From contig JAFXFC010000052.1 in assembly GCA_017513525.1 (NCBI GenBank), forward strand, positions 1 to 64,000: a DNA stretch of 64,000 bases, given 5' to 3'. This document shows, piece after piece, positions 1 through 8,095 of this stretch (position 1 is its first letter; every line of letters starts with the position of its first letter). A program made the position numbers and the translations under genes. The notes below the pieces were generated by a model, which saw nothing but the letters and a program-made list of their open reading frames with translations, did not search any database and was not told the DNA's origin. The DNA comes from Clostridia bacterium. GTDB taxonomy: Bacteria > Bacillota > Clostridia > Oscillospirales > Acutalibacteraceae.

Positions 1-2
1 AC

Positions 3-260
3 TTTCTATTAAAACCGTTCTTTGGTATTGAAACACTCAGTTGGGTGTGCATTGTAGGTGCAGCTCCTTTTGCAACTCTCGGCTTTTTTAAGTATCACGG
101 AATGACGGCAGAAAAGGTTTTAATCACTTATCTTAAAAGTGAAATCCTTATGCCTAAAGAATTGAAATTTATTTCAAAAAACTATTATGATGTAATTGAA
201 AGGAATGGTGACGATGTTCGACCTAATCGGAAGCATAAAAAAGAAAACAGGACTCGATGA
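3..260 (+). CDS. PrgI family conjugation protein, C-terminal part
   Basis: The frame is open from the left edge, so the start lies outside the window. The visible part carries a hydrophobic stretch followed by a segment resembling the C-terminal portion of PrgI-family proteins of Gram-positive conjugative elements (KYHGMTAEK, then KSEILMPKELKF). PrgI proteins are small membrane components of the mating channel and are normally encoded just before a VirB4 ATPase, as here. The end overlaps the start of the next gene by about 47 bases, typical of tightly coupled conjugation genes. The family call rests on this motif and context. Confidence 0.7.
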   Translation, partial: FLLKPFFGIETLSWVCIVGAAPFATLGFFKYHGMTAEKVLITYLKSEILMPKELKFISKNYYDVIERNGDDVRPNRKHKKENRTR

Positions 261-2565
261 CTTGTTTGGGGATGGAATGTCTGTACCCAAGTCTGTTCAG
301 GATGTAATTAAAATTGATGCCGTCTATTCAGACGGTATCTTTTTAACAGGTAAAGACAGATACTCAAAAACATTTAAATTTACCGATATAAATTATGCGG
401 TATCAAGTAAGGAAGATAAGGAGGCAAACTTCCTTCGATACAGTGAGATTTTGAACTCACTTGAAAACGGTATTTCAAGTCAGATTACTATCATCAACAG
501 AAAACTCAAAAACAGTGAGCTTAAAGAAATTGCTCTTCTTGAAAAAGCAAATGATGATAAAGACAAGTACCGTAAAGAAATCAATGATATGCTCACAATG
601 ATAGCAAACGGAGCAAATGCTATCGTGCAAGATAAATATGTAACGCTCACAATTCAGAAAAAGACGGTTGAAGAAGCACGAAGCCATTTTAATCGTGTAG
701 GTGCAGATTTGATTGCTCACTTTGCAAGGCTCGGTTCAAAGTGTTCGGAACTTGATTTAACCGAAAGACTTCGTATTGTTCACGATTTCTGCAGACCTAA
801 AGAGTCAGCGGACTATCACTTTGATTTGAGAGATACGATGCAGAAAGGACAGAATTTCAAAGACTATATCACACCTGACGGCTTTGAATTTAAGTCGGAT
901 TATTTCAAAATCGGTGACAGATTTGGCAGGGTTCTCTTCATCCGTGATTATCCATCATATATCAAAGATAGTGTTGTATGGGAACTCACAGATACAAACA
1001 GAAATATGGTTTTTAACTTTGATATTATCCCGGTATCAACAGAGGAAGCACAGAAATTTGGTGAGAAACAGGCACTCGGTATTGAAACAAATATTGCAAA
1101 CTATCAGAGAAAACAGAATGCAAATAACAACTACACTTCTGTTATTCCTTATGATATGGAGCAGCAGAGAAAGGAAATCAGAGAATTCCTTGATGACCTT
1201 ACAACTCGTGACCAAAAGATGTTTAAGGTTGTAATTACTGTTATGCACACATCCGATACTCTTGAAGAACTCAATAGCGATACAGAAGCAATTCAGGCAA
1301 CAGGCAGAAAGCACATGTGTCAGCTTGGCGTTCTCAAATATCAGCAGTTGGATGGCTTTAATGCCACATTACCAATAGGAATAAATAAGATTGAAGCAAG
1401 GCGTACTCTTACAACAGAAAGCCTTGCTGTTTTTATGCCCTTTAAAGTTCAGGAAATTCAGCACGATGGCGGTGTATTCCAAGGCGTTAATGTTATATCT
1501 AAAAATATGATTATTGTTAACCGTAAGTTCCTGCTTAATGGTAACTGCTTCATTCTCGGTGTTTCAGGATCCGGTAAGTCCTTTACAGCAAAGGAAGAAA
1601 TAGTAAATGTTCTTCTTTCAACTAATGCTGATGTTATGATTATTGACCCTGAAAGAGAATATACTGCTCTTGTTGAAGCAATGGGCGGACAGGTTATCGA
1701 ATTGTCGGCAAAAAGTAAAAATCATATTAACTGTCTTGATATAAACAAGGAGTATGCAGACGGTGCAAGTCCTATTGCTTTTAAGGTAGAATTTGTGCTT
1801 TCGCTCTTTGAACAGATTATGTGTAAAAATGGTATTGATGCTATTCAGAAATCTATTGTTGACCGTTGTCTTACCAATGTTTACAAGAACTATATCAAAC
1901 GAGGTTATACAGGCAAAGTTCCTACTCTTGTTGACCTTTGTAATGATTTAAGAAAGCAGCCTGAACCCGAAGCTACTGAACTTGCAACAGCTATGGAACT
2001 CTTTGCTTCGGGTTCACAAAGCACCTTTGCACAGAAAACCAATGTAAACATTGAAAACAGACTTATCTGTTATGACATTCTTGAACTCGGCAGTCAGCTT
2101 ATGCCTATCGGTATGCTTGTAGTTCTTGACAGTATTCTTAACCGAATCACAAAGAACAGAGCTGAGGGCAGAGAAACATATATCTTTATTGACGAGATAT
2201 ATCTTCTTTTCCAACACGAATACTCTGCAAATTTCCTTTTCACTTTGTGGAAAAGAGTACGAAAATACGGAGCTTTTTGTACAGGCATAACACAGAATGT
2301 TGACGACCTTTTACAGAGTCATACCGCACGAACCATGCTAGCAAACTCAGAGTTTATTATAATGCTCAATCAGGGTTCAACTGACAGAGAAGACCTTGCT
2401 AATCTTTTGCAGATTAGTGAAACACAGATGACACACATCACAAATGTTGAAGTTGGTCACGGTCTTGTTAAGGTTGGTTCATCATTTGTACCGTTTGAAA
2501 GAAAGTTCCCGAAGAATACGGAACTGTATAAACTTATGACCACAAAGGTCGAAGAATTAAAATAA
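214..2565 (+). CDS. VirB4/TraE-type conjugal transfer ATPase
   Basis: About 783 residues. This is the cytoplasmic ATPase that energises a type IV mating channel. Walker A is GVSGSGKS at about residues 449-456. A conserved acidic motif IIDPERE lies at about 477-482, and the Walker B-like FIDEIYLLF near 660. The length fits VirB4-like proteins of Gram-positive integrative conjugative elements (about 800 residues). An in-frame TTG occurs at 196, but GAAAGGA at 198-204 is well spaced for the ATG at 214, which is preferred. It overlaps the PrgI-like gene upstream and is followed 29 bases later by the M23 peptidase, a gene order known from Clostridia elements. The gene appears intact. Confidence 0.92.
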   Translation: MFDLIGSIKKKTGLDDLFGDGMSVPKSVQDVIKIDAVYSDGIFLTGKDRYSKTFKFTDINYAVSSKEDKEANFLRYSEILNSLENGISSQITIINRKLKNSELKEIALLEKANDDKDKYRKEINDMLTMIANGANAIVQDKYVTLTIQKKTVEEARSHFNRVGADLIAHFARLGSKCSELDLTERLRIVHDFCRPKESADYHFDLRDTMQKGQNFKDYITPDGFEFKSDYFKIGDRFGRVLFIRDYPSYIKDSVVWELTDTNRNMVFNFDIIPVSTEEAQKFGEKQALGIETNIANYQRKQNANNNYTSVIPYDMEQQRKEIREFLDDLTTRDQKMFKVVITVMHTSDTLEELNSDTEAIQATGRKHMCQLGVLKYQQLDGFNATLPIGINKIEARRTLTTESLAVFMPFKVQEIQHDGGVFQGVNVISKNMIIVNRKFLLNGNCFILGVSGSGKSFTAKEEIVNVLLSTNADVMIIDPEREYTALVEAMGGQVIELSAKSKNHINCLDINKEYADGASPIAFKVEFVLSLFEQIMCKNGIDAIQKSIVDRCLTNVYKNYIKRGYTGKVPTLVDLCNDLRKQPEPEATELATAMELFASGSQSTFAQKTNVNIENRLICYDILELGSQLMPIGMLVVLDSILNRITKNRAEGRETYIFIDEIYLLFQHEYSANFLFTLWKRVRKYGAFCTGITQNVDDLLQSHTARTMLANSEFIIMLNQGSTDREDLANLLQISETQMTHITNVEVGHGLVKVGSSFVPFERKFPKNTELYKLMTTKVEELK

Positions 2566-2594
2566 AAAATTAAAACACAATATAGGAGATGCCA

Positions 2595-4574
2595 ATGGGT
2601 GAAGGTATTAATACTCGCGAAATAGTCAAAGATGTAAAAGTTCACAATGCTGCGGTTAATGTTGGTGACAGAATGAAAAACATCGGTGTAAAGACTAAAG
2701 ATACCGTTAATGAGAATATCAATCAGGCTGATAATATATCACCTGAGCAATATGCGTCTGATAAGATTACAGAAGCTATGAAATCCGGTACAGAAACTGT
2801 TGCTGTTGGTGCTGAAAAAACAGTTCGCAAGGGAACAAAAAAAGCAATAGAAAAAGTAAAGGAAAAAAGAGCAGAAGATAAGAAAACGTCTGAAGAAAAG
2901 AAAAAAGAAGATGAAAAAAAGCCTGACGAAGAAAAGCCTACTGAAGAATCTGCTCCTGAGAACGAAGCTCCTGAGCTTGAAGAAAATCCAACAGAAAAAC
3001 AATCTGAAACTACAGAACCAAAAGCTGAACCTAAACAAAAGCAAAATGATAATAAATCGATTCAGGCTAAAAAAGAAAATGGCGATGTTAAAGGTAAGCA
3101 AGATAAAACTACCGTTAAAGAAAAAATTCAAGAACCGCCTAAATCAAAACAACAGACAGAAACTCCTGTTGAAGAAATAAAGAAACCTCGACAGAGAAAG
3201 CAAACTGCACCTAAAACAAAAGGTCAGGCGACTATTAAAAAGGTAGGTGCAGAAAAGCAAATGGTCAGGACAGTAAATAGCGAAGCTCGTAAAATAAAGC
3301 AATCGAAGAGAAGTCTTGATAATGCAGCTAAGGGTATTAAAAAGGCGGACAAGACAGTAAAAACTGCAAAGACCGTAGCAAAGAAAACTGCATCTACAAC
3401 CAAGAAAACCGCAGAGGTTGCAAAAAGAACAAAGCAGACAGCACGGGGAACTGCAAGAGTAACTATTAAGATGGTAACATTTGCTGCAAAGGTTGTAGTT
3501 GAAGCGGGAAAGGCTGTTGTTTCAGGTGCAAAAAGCATAGGAGCGGCTATTGCTGCAGGCGGAATTACTGCAATAGTAATTGTAATTATTATTTGTTTAA
3601 TCGGCGCGATTGGTGGCACTTGCTTTGGCATCTTTCTTGCGAATGATGAAACAACAGGAACACACAAAACAATGTCGCAGGCTATATCTGAACTCACCTC
3701 TGAGCATTATGCAAATCTTACAGCAATGAAAGCATCCTACACTTATGATTTACTTGAAGTTAAGGGTAACACATCTATAAATTGGAAAAATGTTCTTGCA
3801 GTGTATGCAGTAAAAACAACCTCAGGCGATAATCCGCTTGAGGTTGTAACTCTTGATGATACTAAAATTGATTTACTTCGTAACATTATGAAAGATATGA
3901 ATACAATGACAGGTGTTGTTACACCTAAAGTTGTTGCGGAAACTACAGTTACAACAGATGAGAATGGCAACTCAATCAAAACAACAACTTATGTCACAAA
4001 GAAAGTTCTAACTGTTTCAATTCTTCAGTTAAGTGTAGATGAAATTTCTGCACTTTATAATTTCAATGATGAACAAAAAGCATTGTTGGAAGAACTTATG
4101 AGTGATGAATACTCTGACTTGTGGGGAGACCTTCTCGGAGCAAGCGAACAAATCATTCAAGGTAACAGTTCCTTTGTCGGCACAGGCATGTTTACTTGGC
4201 CGTTTGAAAATGACCAATATATTTCTTCTCGGTTCGGAACTCGTGTTGACCCGATTTCGGGTGAAATAAAAACACACGGGGGTACAGATATTGCAGCTCC
4301 TCTTGGTACTCCTATTCTTGCGACTGCTGATGGTGTTGTAGTAACTGCAACTTGGCATAATTCCTACGGTTATTATGTCAAGATTAAACACAATGACACT
4401 TACTCAACACTTTATGCTCATTGTTCAGCACTACATGTGTCTGTTGGACAGACAGTAAAGCAGGGACAAGTGATTGCAGATTGCGGTTCAACAGGATATT
4501 CAACGGGACCGCATCTTCATTATGAGGTAATTCAGAGCGGGGTAAGATTAGATGCTCTTAACTTCTATAAATAA
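2595..4574 (+). CDS. Membrane-anchored M23 (LytM-type) peptidase of a conjugative element
   Basis: About 659 residues. Residues 1-320 are highly charged, rich in Lys, Glu and Thr, and probably cytoplasmic. One hydrophobic helix lies at about 322-350. An extracellular part ends in an M23 domain with HGGTD (His561, Asp565) and HLH (His640, His642), the zinc and catalytic signature. Such enzymes cut peptidoglycan to let the mating channel cross the wall. AGGAG at 2584-2588 sits correctly for the ATG at 2595; the in-frame ATG at 2589 is too close. The conjugation genes that normally follow (topoisomerase, relaxase and others) are not seen; cargo starts immediately after. Two degraded copies of its 3' part occur at 5.8 and 10.4 kb. 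Confidence 0.9.
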   Translation: MGEGINTREIVKDVKVHNAAVNVGDRMKNIGVKTKDTVNENINQADNISPEQYASDKITEAMKSGTETVAVGAEKTVRKGTKKAIEKVKEKRAEDKKTSEEKKKEDEKKPDEEKPTEESAPENEAPELEENPTEKQSETTEPKAEPKQKQNDNKSIQAKKENGDVKGKQDKTTVKEKIQEPPKSKQQTETPVEEIKKPRQRKQTAPKTKGQATIKKVGAEKQMVRTVNSEARKIKQSKRSLDNAAKGIKKADKTVKTAKTVAKKTASTTKKTAEVAKRTKQTARGTARVTIKMVTFAAKVVVEAGKAVVSGAKSIGAAIAAGGITAIVIVIIICLIGAIGGTCFGIFLANDETTGTHKTMSQAISELTSEHYANLTAMKASYTYDLLEVKGNTSINWKNVLAVYAVKTTSGDNPLEVVTLDDTKIDLLRNIMKDMNTMTGVVTPKVVAETTVTTDENGNSIKTTTYVTKKVLTVSILQLSVDEISALYNFNDEQKALLEELMSDEYSDLWGDLLGASEQIIQGNSSFVGTGMFTWPFENDQYISSRFGTRVDPISGEIKTHGGTDIAAPLGTPILATADGVVVTATWHNSYGYYVKIKHNDTYSTLYAHCSALHVSVGQTVKQGQVIADCGSTGYSTGPHLHYEVIQSGVRLDALNFYK

Positions 4575-4654
4575 ACAATATTACCACCTAAATAGCCTTA
4601 GTTTTGTCAAAAAAAGACTGTTTTTAAAAAAAAATATAAAAAATTTTTAAAAAA

Positions 4655-4695
4655 TGTGTTACTTTTTTCGATTATTGACACTTATTATATGAGAA
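4655..4695 (+). promoter_or_regulatory. Shared cargo promoter element, copy 1
   Basis: TGTGTTAC at 4655-4662 is followed by TTGACAC ending at 4681 and then an AT-rich TATTATATGAG stretch resembling a -10 region. The distance from the G of GTGTTAC to the final C of the right half is 26 bases, identical in the copies at 6011-6036 and 18875-18900. It precedes the gene at 4746. I infer a promoter with a built-in inverted-repeat operator. Confidence 0.55.
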
Positions 4696-4745
4696 CGAGT
4701 TTTTATGACTTTCTCAAAACTAATTAGTTAACGGAGGTTAATTTT

Positions 4746-5618
4746 ATGGAATTGAATGAACATTCACACATTATTACATGTGTTGATATTCTTGGTTACA
4801 AGGAGGTGTTAAAACGTAATAACAAAGATGAAATAGATAGAATTAGGACTGATTTTGATTATTTTGTTTATAATAATGCCCCTATAGAATCCAATTTTCC
4901 GGCGTTTCGTTGTAAAAGTTATACTGATAATTTTTTGTTTTATTACAAACTTGATTATAATTCACATGAAAGAAAAATGCATAATATTATTAGGAAATTA
5001 TATGGTGAAAAAATCGATGATGTGAAGCAACGAATAGATAGAGTACTTTATTTACACATTTTTAATTTAGCATTGGCACAGTTTGAGTTGATTAATCACA
5101 ATTATTTTATTCGGGGTGGTCTTACAATTGGTGATTTCGATCCTAATGGTACAATTGCAAGTGGAAATGGATTATATGAAGCTCATGAGTTAGAAGAAAA
5201 AGCAACATATCCGCGCATAATTTTGAATCAGGAAGTAGTTCGTGAGTATATTTCCAGGGCAACACCAATTCCGTTGTTATTTGATACAGATGATAATGTC
5301 GTTTTTATTGATTTTTTATCAGCTTATATGAGGGTGTATTTGAATATACAATATGTAAAGAATATAAGCAAAGATGAAATAGAAAATAGAAACTTAGAAT
5401 TTTTTAAATCCCAACTGCAAAGTATTCGTGATAACATTTTAAAAAATTTAAAAGCAAATTCAAATGGAAGAGTTTTTGAAAAATATAATTGGTTAGCAAA
5501 ATATTATGATTATTTTTGTTACTCATATGAATGTTTTGGGTTAGATTCAATGGCTATAGAGCCACGAAGAGATAGCTATCCTTTTGTAATTGATTTGAAA
5601 TCAGTTTTACCAGAATGA
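4746..5618 (+). CDS. Unknown protein with possible nucleotidyl-cyclase-like fold
   Basis: 290 residues, ATG preceded by ACGGAGG. No signal peptide or membrane segment is seen. Near the N-terminus there is VDILGYKEV, then SYTDNFLFYY, then RGGLTIGDF and a downstream ELEEKATYPRIILN segment. This arrangement resembles a widespread family of class III cyclase-like hypothetical proteins with an aspartate-bearing first strand and a RGG..G turn. Whether metal-binding residues are complete cannot be judged by eye. The gene stands alone between its own promoter element and a strong terminator, directly behind the conjugation module, so it is probably a cargo gene. A role in nucleotide signalling or phage defence is speculation from fold resemblance and location. 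Confidence 0.5.
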   Translation: MELNEHSHIITCVDILGYKEVLKRNNKDEIDRIRTDFDYFVYNNAPIESNFPAFRCKSYTDNFLFYYKLDYNSHERKMHNIIRKLYGEKIDDVKQRIDRVLYLHIFNLALAQFELINHNYFIRGGLTIGDFDPNGTIASGNGLYEAHELEEKATYPRIILNQEVVREYISRATPIPLLFDTDDNVVFIDFLSAYMRVYLNIQYVKNISKDEIENRNLEFFKSQLQSIRDNILKNLKANSNGRVFEKYNWLAKYYDYFCYSYECFGLDSMAIEPRRDSYPFVIDLKSVLPE

Positions 5619-5666
5619 TAAAAATATTAATGATGTAAGAATCAAATTGTTCATCTAAAAACATGA

Positions 5667-5699
5667 AAATCGGGGTAGTAGATTTGCTACCCCGATTTT
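5667..5699 (+). terminator. Strong intrinsic terminator
   Basis: A perfect 13-bp stem (AAAATCGGGGTAG with its complement) encloses an 8-base loop and ends in TTTT. It closes the gene ending at 5618. Confidence 0.8.
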
Positions 5700-5737
5700 G
5701 AACTTATCCGAAACTTATGTATGATTATACTACTTAT

Positions 5738-5906
5738 AAAGCACTATGTGTGTTGCACGGTATTTCTTGTTTAGACAGGTCAGACAGTAAAACAGAGACA
5801 GATAATAGCAAAGGTCGGCTTAACAGAATACTTTACGGGTAATCATCTTCATTTTGAGTCTATTCATAATGAAGCAAGCGTTGATACTATGAATTTTTAT
5901 AAGTAA
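5738..5906 (+). pseudogene. Decayed fragment of the M23 peptidase 3' end, copy 1
   Basis: From 5775 a 43-codon reading frame runs to a TAA at 5904-5906. Its translation parallels the end of the M23 gene at 4574: TGQTVKQ for VGQTVKQG, TGNHLHFE for TGPHLHYE, and a shared NFYK terminus before the stop. Upstream, GCACTATGTGTG at 5741 matches GCACTACATGTGT of the intact gene before the alignment breaks. It has no start codon and no catalytic first half, so it is a remnant. It lies between two cargo units, in a 453-base gene-free stretch that also holds the terminator at 5667 and the promoter at 6010. Confidence 0.8.
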
Positions 5907-6009
5907 AATCAAGCAACGGAGTTGCATAGTGTTGACTGCTCCAATTGGCACAAGTCCGTTGAATTTTTTAGAGATTAATGATGACTAAAATAAAAAAATC
6001 AAAAAAAAA

Positions 6010-6050
6010 TGTGTTACTTTTGTCATTTTTTGTAACTATATTAATAAGAG
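6010..6050 (+). promoter_or_regulatory. Shared cargo promoter element, copy 2
   Basis: GTGTTAC at 6011-6017 and TGTAAC at 6031-6036 contain the exact inverted pair GTTAC/GTAAC. They are followed by TATATTAATAAGAGG, a likely -10 region. The 26-base spacing equals that of the other two copies. It drives the three-gene operon starting at 6072. Confidence 0.6.
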
Positions 6051-6071
6051 GATTTTTCGGGAGGTTTTTTT

Positions 6072-6845
6072 GTGAAAAAAGAGTGGATTATATCGGTGAT
6101 TATGTCAATTATGGGAATAGTTTCAATAGTAATCGATGAATTTATCAGTCCTTATCTTACAAATCATTCTTGGATAAAGTTGACAATAATTTTAGTCAGT
6201 GTTGTATTTTCCTATCACTCATTTTTTTCAATATTGACAAAGCCAAAGACTGATGTTTTATCGCAAAACATACAAGACATAAATAATAAGCTAGGAGTTA
6301 TAAAAGAAACTATATCTTACGATACTTTAAGTAATATAGAAAAAATGCATATTAATAACATTAATTCCAAAAAAAACGAAGTTTTTATCATATCTAACAG
6401 TCTTCAAGAAAGTAGTGATAGCAAAAGCGGCGAAAAGATATTAAAAACAATACACGACAATATTTTTAAACAAAATACCTCTTATTATTACATACTTCCT
6501 AAAACATCAGATTGTGAAAGTCAAGTGAATTCTTTTGTATCTCAACTCAAGTTATTAAATAGCAAATCGACTAAAACATCTAAAAAGAAAGGAAAACTAT
6601 ACATTAAGTATGACGATACACTATTAAATCACATATCTGCGGAATATTTTGATATTGTGATATATGTTGACTGTGATGCTAATGGAGAACCTTTATATAA
6701 TAATGCATATGTGGGTTATTTTTGCTTTTCTGAGAAATTAGAAAACAATCAATACTATTATTCGAATTTTAAATCTGAAAAGGCTGCTAGAATACGCAGA
6801 TCTTTTATTAAAAATATAAATGATTTTGAAGATATAAATTTATGA
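6072..6845 (+). CDS. Two-helix membrane protein with cytosolic domain, function unknown
   Basis: 257 residues starting at GTG, with GGGAGG 7 bases upstream. Two hydrophobic helices occupy roughly residues 5-25 and 33-55. The remaining about 200 residues are soluble. They contain the pattern VFIISNSLQ, then IHDNIFKQNTSYYYILPKT, then FDIVIYVD and a C-terminal KAARIRRSF. This order of strands resembles a small domain found behind regulatory or membrane modules in accessory proteins, but I cannot name it securely. The stop is 16 bases before the radical-SAM gene, so the two are co-transcribed. A membrane sensor or effector for the operon is a reasonable guess only. Confidence 0.6.
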   Translation: MKKEWIISVIMSIMGIVSIVIDEFISPYLTNHSWIKLTIILVSVVFSYHSFFSILTKPKTDVLSQNIQDINNKLGVIKETISYDTLSNIEKMHINNINSKKNEVFIISNSLQESSDSKSGEKILKTIHDNIFKQNTSYYYILPKTSDCESQVNSFVSQLKLLNSKSTKTSKKKGKLYIKYDDTLLNHISAEYFDIVIYVDCDANGEPLYNNAYVGYFCFSEKLENNQYYYSNFKSEKAARIRRSFIKNINDFEDINL

Positions 6846-6861
6846 TTATCGGGAGGACGAC

Positions 6862-8013
6862 ATGTCTCATTGTAACAAAAAAATGCTTTCTTTTTTTCTA
6901 ACAACAAAATGCAATTTGTGTTGTCGCTATTGTTATAATGTCGAGGAGAGAAATAGAATTCAAGAACAAACTATTTCTTTTGAGATAGCTAAAGCTGCTG
7001 TTGATTGGTACTTTGAAAATAATGTAAGTAGGCATATAAGATTTTATGGTCCCGGTGAACCTACACAAGAATTTGAAATGATGAAGGAAATTACTGCTTA
7101 TGCAAAAAGGCATCCTAACGGAGGCAACAGAGTTACTGTCGAGATACAAACTAATGGAGTTTTCACTAAGGAAGTACGCGAATGGGCGTTAGAGAACATA
7201 AATATAATGTGGATGTCATTTGACGGAATGAAAGATATACAAGATTATTATAGACCTTTAAATCCCAAGTTTTCTGCTGTGTTTAATGGACAAACATCTG
7301 CTGAAGTATTAGAGTCCAATGTTAAGTGGTTAATAGAGCACAAGAAAAGTCGAGAATTAATGGTTGGAGCTCGAGTTACAATTAACAAAATGAATGTCAA
7401 TAAGCAAATTGACACGATTAACTATTTCTTTGAATTAGGAATTCGATATGTTTGGACTGACCCGTTGTTTTGTTCAGTTGGCAACAAACCTGTATGTGAT
7501 GAAACAAGTAAACTTGATGAGTGTTATTTTGGAATAGAGAATTATGTAAAAAACTATATTGATGCCTATAAATATTCGAAAGAAAAAGGAGTATTTTGGG
7601 GGAGTTTTTTTGCAGTGAATTTTGATGGGGAATCTGATTATCATTGTCGCTGTTGTACACCATTGAGTGCTCCGCATATAACTGTAGATGGGTATATTTC
7701 AGCCTGTGATATGGTTCTGCTAGGTGCAAATCCATATTATATGAAGCCATTTGTTGTTGGAAAATGGAATTCGATGAATAAATCCTTTGATTTGTATAGT
7801 GACAAAATAATAACTCTTAATAATCGTCGTTCAACTGTAATGCAACACTGTGAGCATTGTTCTGCAAAAATGAATTGTGGGGGATATTGTTTAGGCGAAA
7901 CTGTTAATGAAACGGGAAGTCTTTATGGTAATAATAAAGCAAAGTGCGATGCTATTATAAGATTATATAAAGAAATAGGCAAATGTGAGCCATATGATTA
8001 TCTGCATCCATGA
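6862..8013 (+). CDS. Radical SAM protein with SPASM-type C-terminus
   Basis: 383 residues. The Cys17-x3-Cys21-x2-Cys24 cluster (CNLCCRYC) binds the 4Fe-4S cluster that cleaves S-adenosylmethionine. GPGEPTQEF and WMSFDG match the conserved glycine-rich and SAM-binding strands. The C-terminal third has further cysteines (CRCC, then CEHC, CGGYC and a final KCD) typical of SPASM/twitch domains that hold auxiliary iron-sulfur clusters. Relatives modify peptides or proteins, including sulfatase and RiPP maturases. No short precursor peptide is visible beside it, so the substrate may be one of its operon partners. GGGAGG precedes the ATG. Spacing to the next gene is 82 bases. Confidence 0.88.
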   Translation: MSHCNKKMLSFFLTTKCNLCCRYCYNVEERNRIQEQTISFEIAKAAVDWYFENNVSRHIRFYGPGEPTQEFEMMKEITAYAKRHPNGGNRVTVEIQTNGVFTKEVREWALENINIMWMSFDGMKDIQDYYRPLNPKFSAVFNGQTSAEVLESNVKWLIEHKKSRELMVGARVTINKMNVNKQIDTINYFFELGIRYVWTDPLFCSVGNKPVCDETSKLDECYFGIENYVKNYIDAYKYSKEKGVFWGSFFAVNFDGESDYHCRCCTPLSAPHITVDGYISACDMVLLGANPYYMKPFVVGKWNSMNKSFDLYSDKIITLNNRRSTVMQHCEHCSAKMNCGGYCLGETVNETGSLYGNNKAKCDAIIRLYKEIGKCEPYDYLHP

Positions 8014-8095
8014 GTTTTATTGTATTATATATCTTGTAATATTCAATTCATCGAGTTATAATTACAGTATGTTTTATTAGGGAGGCCAAAAAGAA

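Noticed and set aside
2739-3697. Long minus-strand and shifted frames opposite the M23 gene
   Set aside because: They arise from the lysine- and alanine-rich repetitive coding sequence; they have no ribosome sites and show low-complexity translations.
3224-3697. 157-codon frame opposite the M23 gene with hydrophobic stretches
   Set aside because: It is the complement of the lysine-rich and membrane-helix codons of the real gene.
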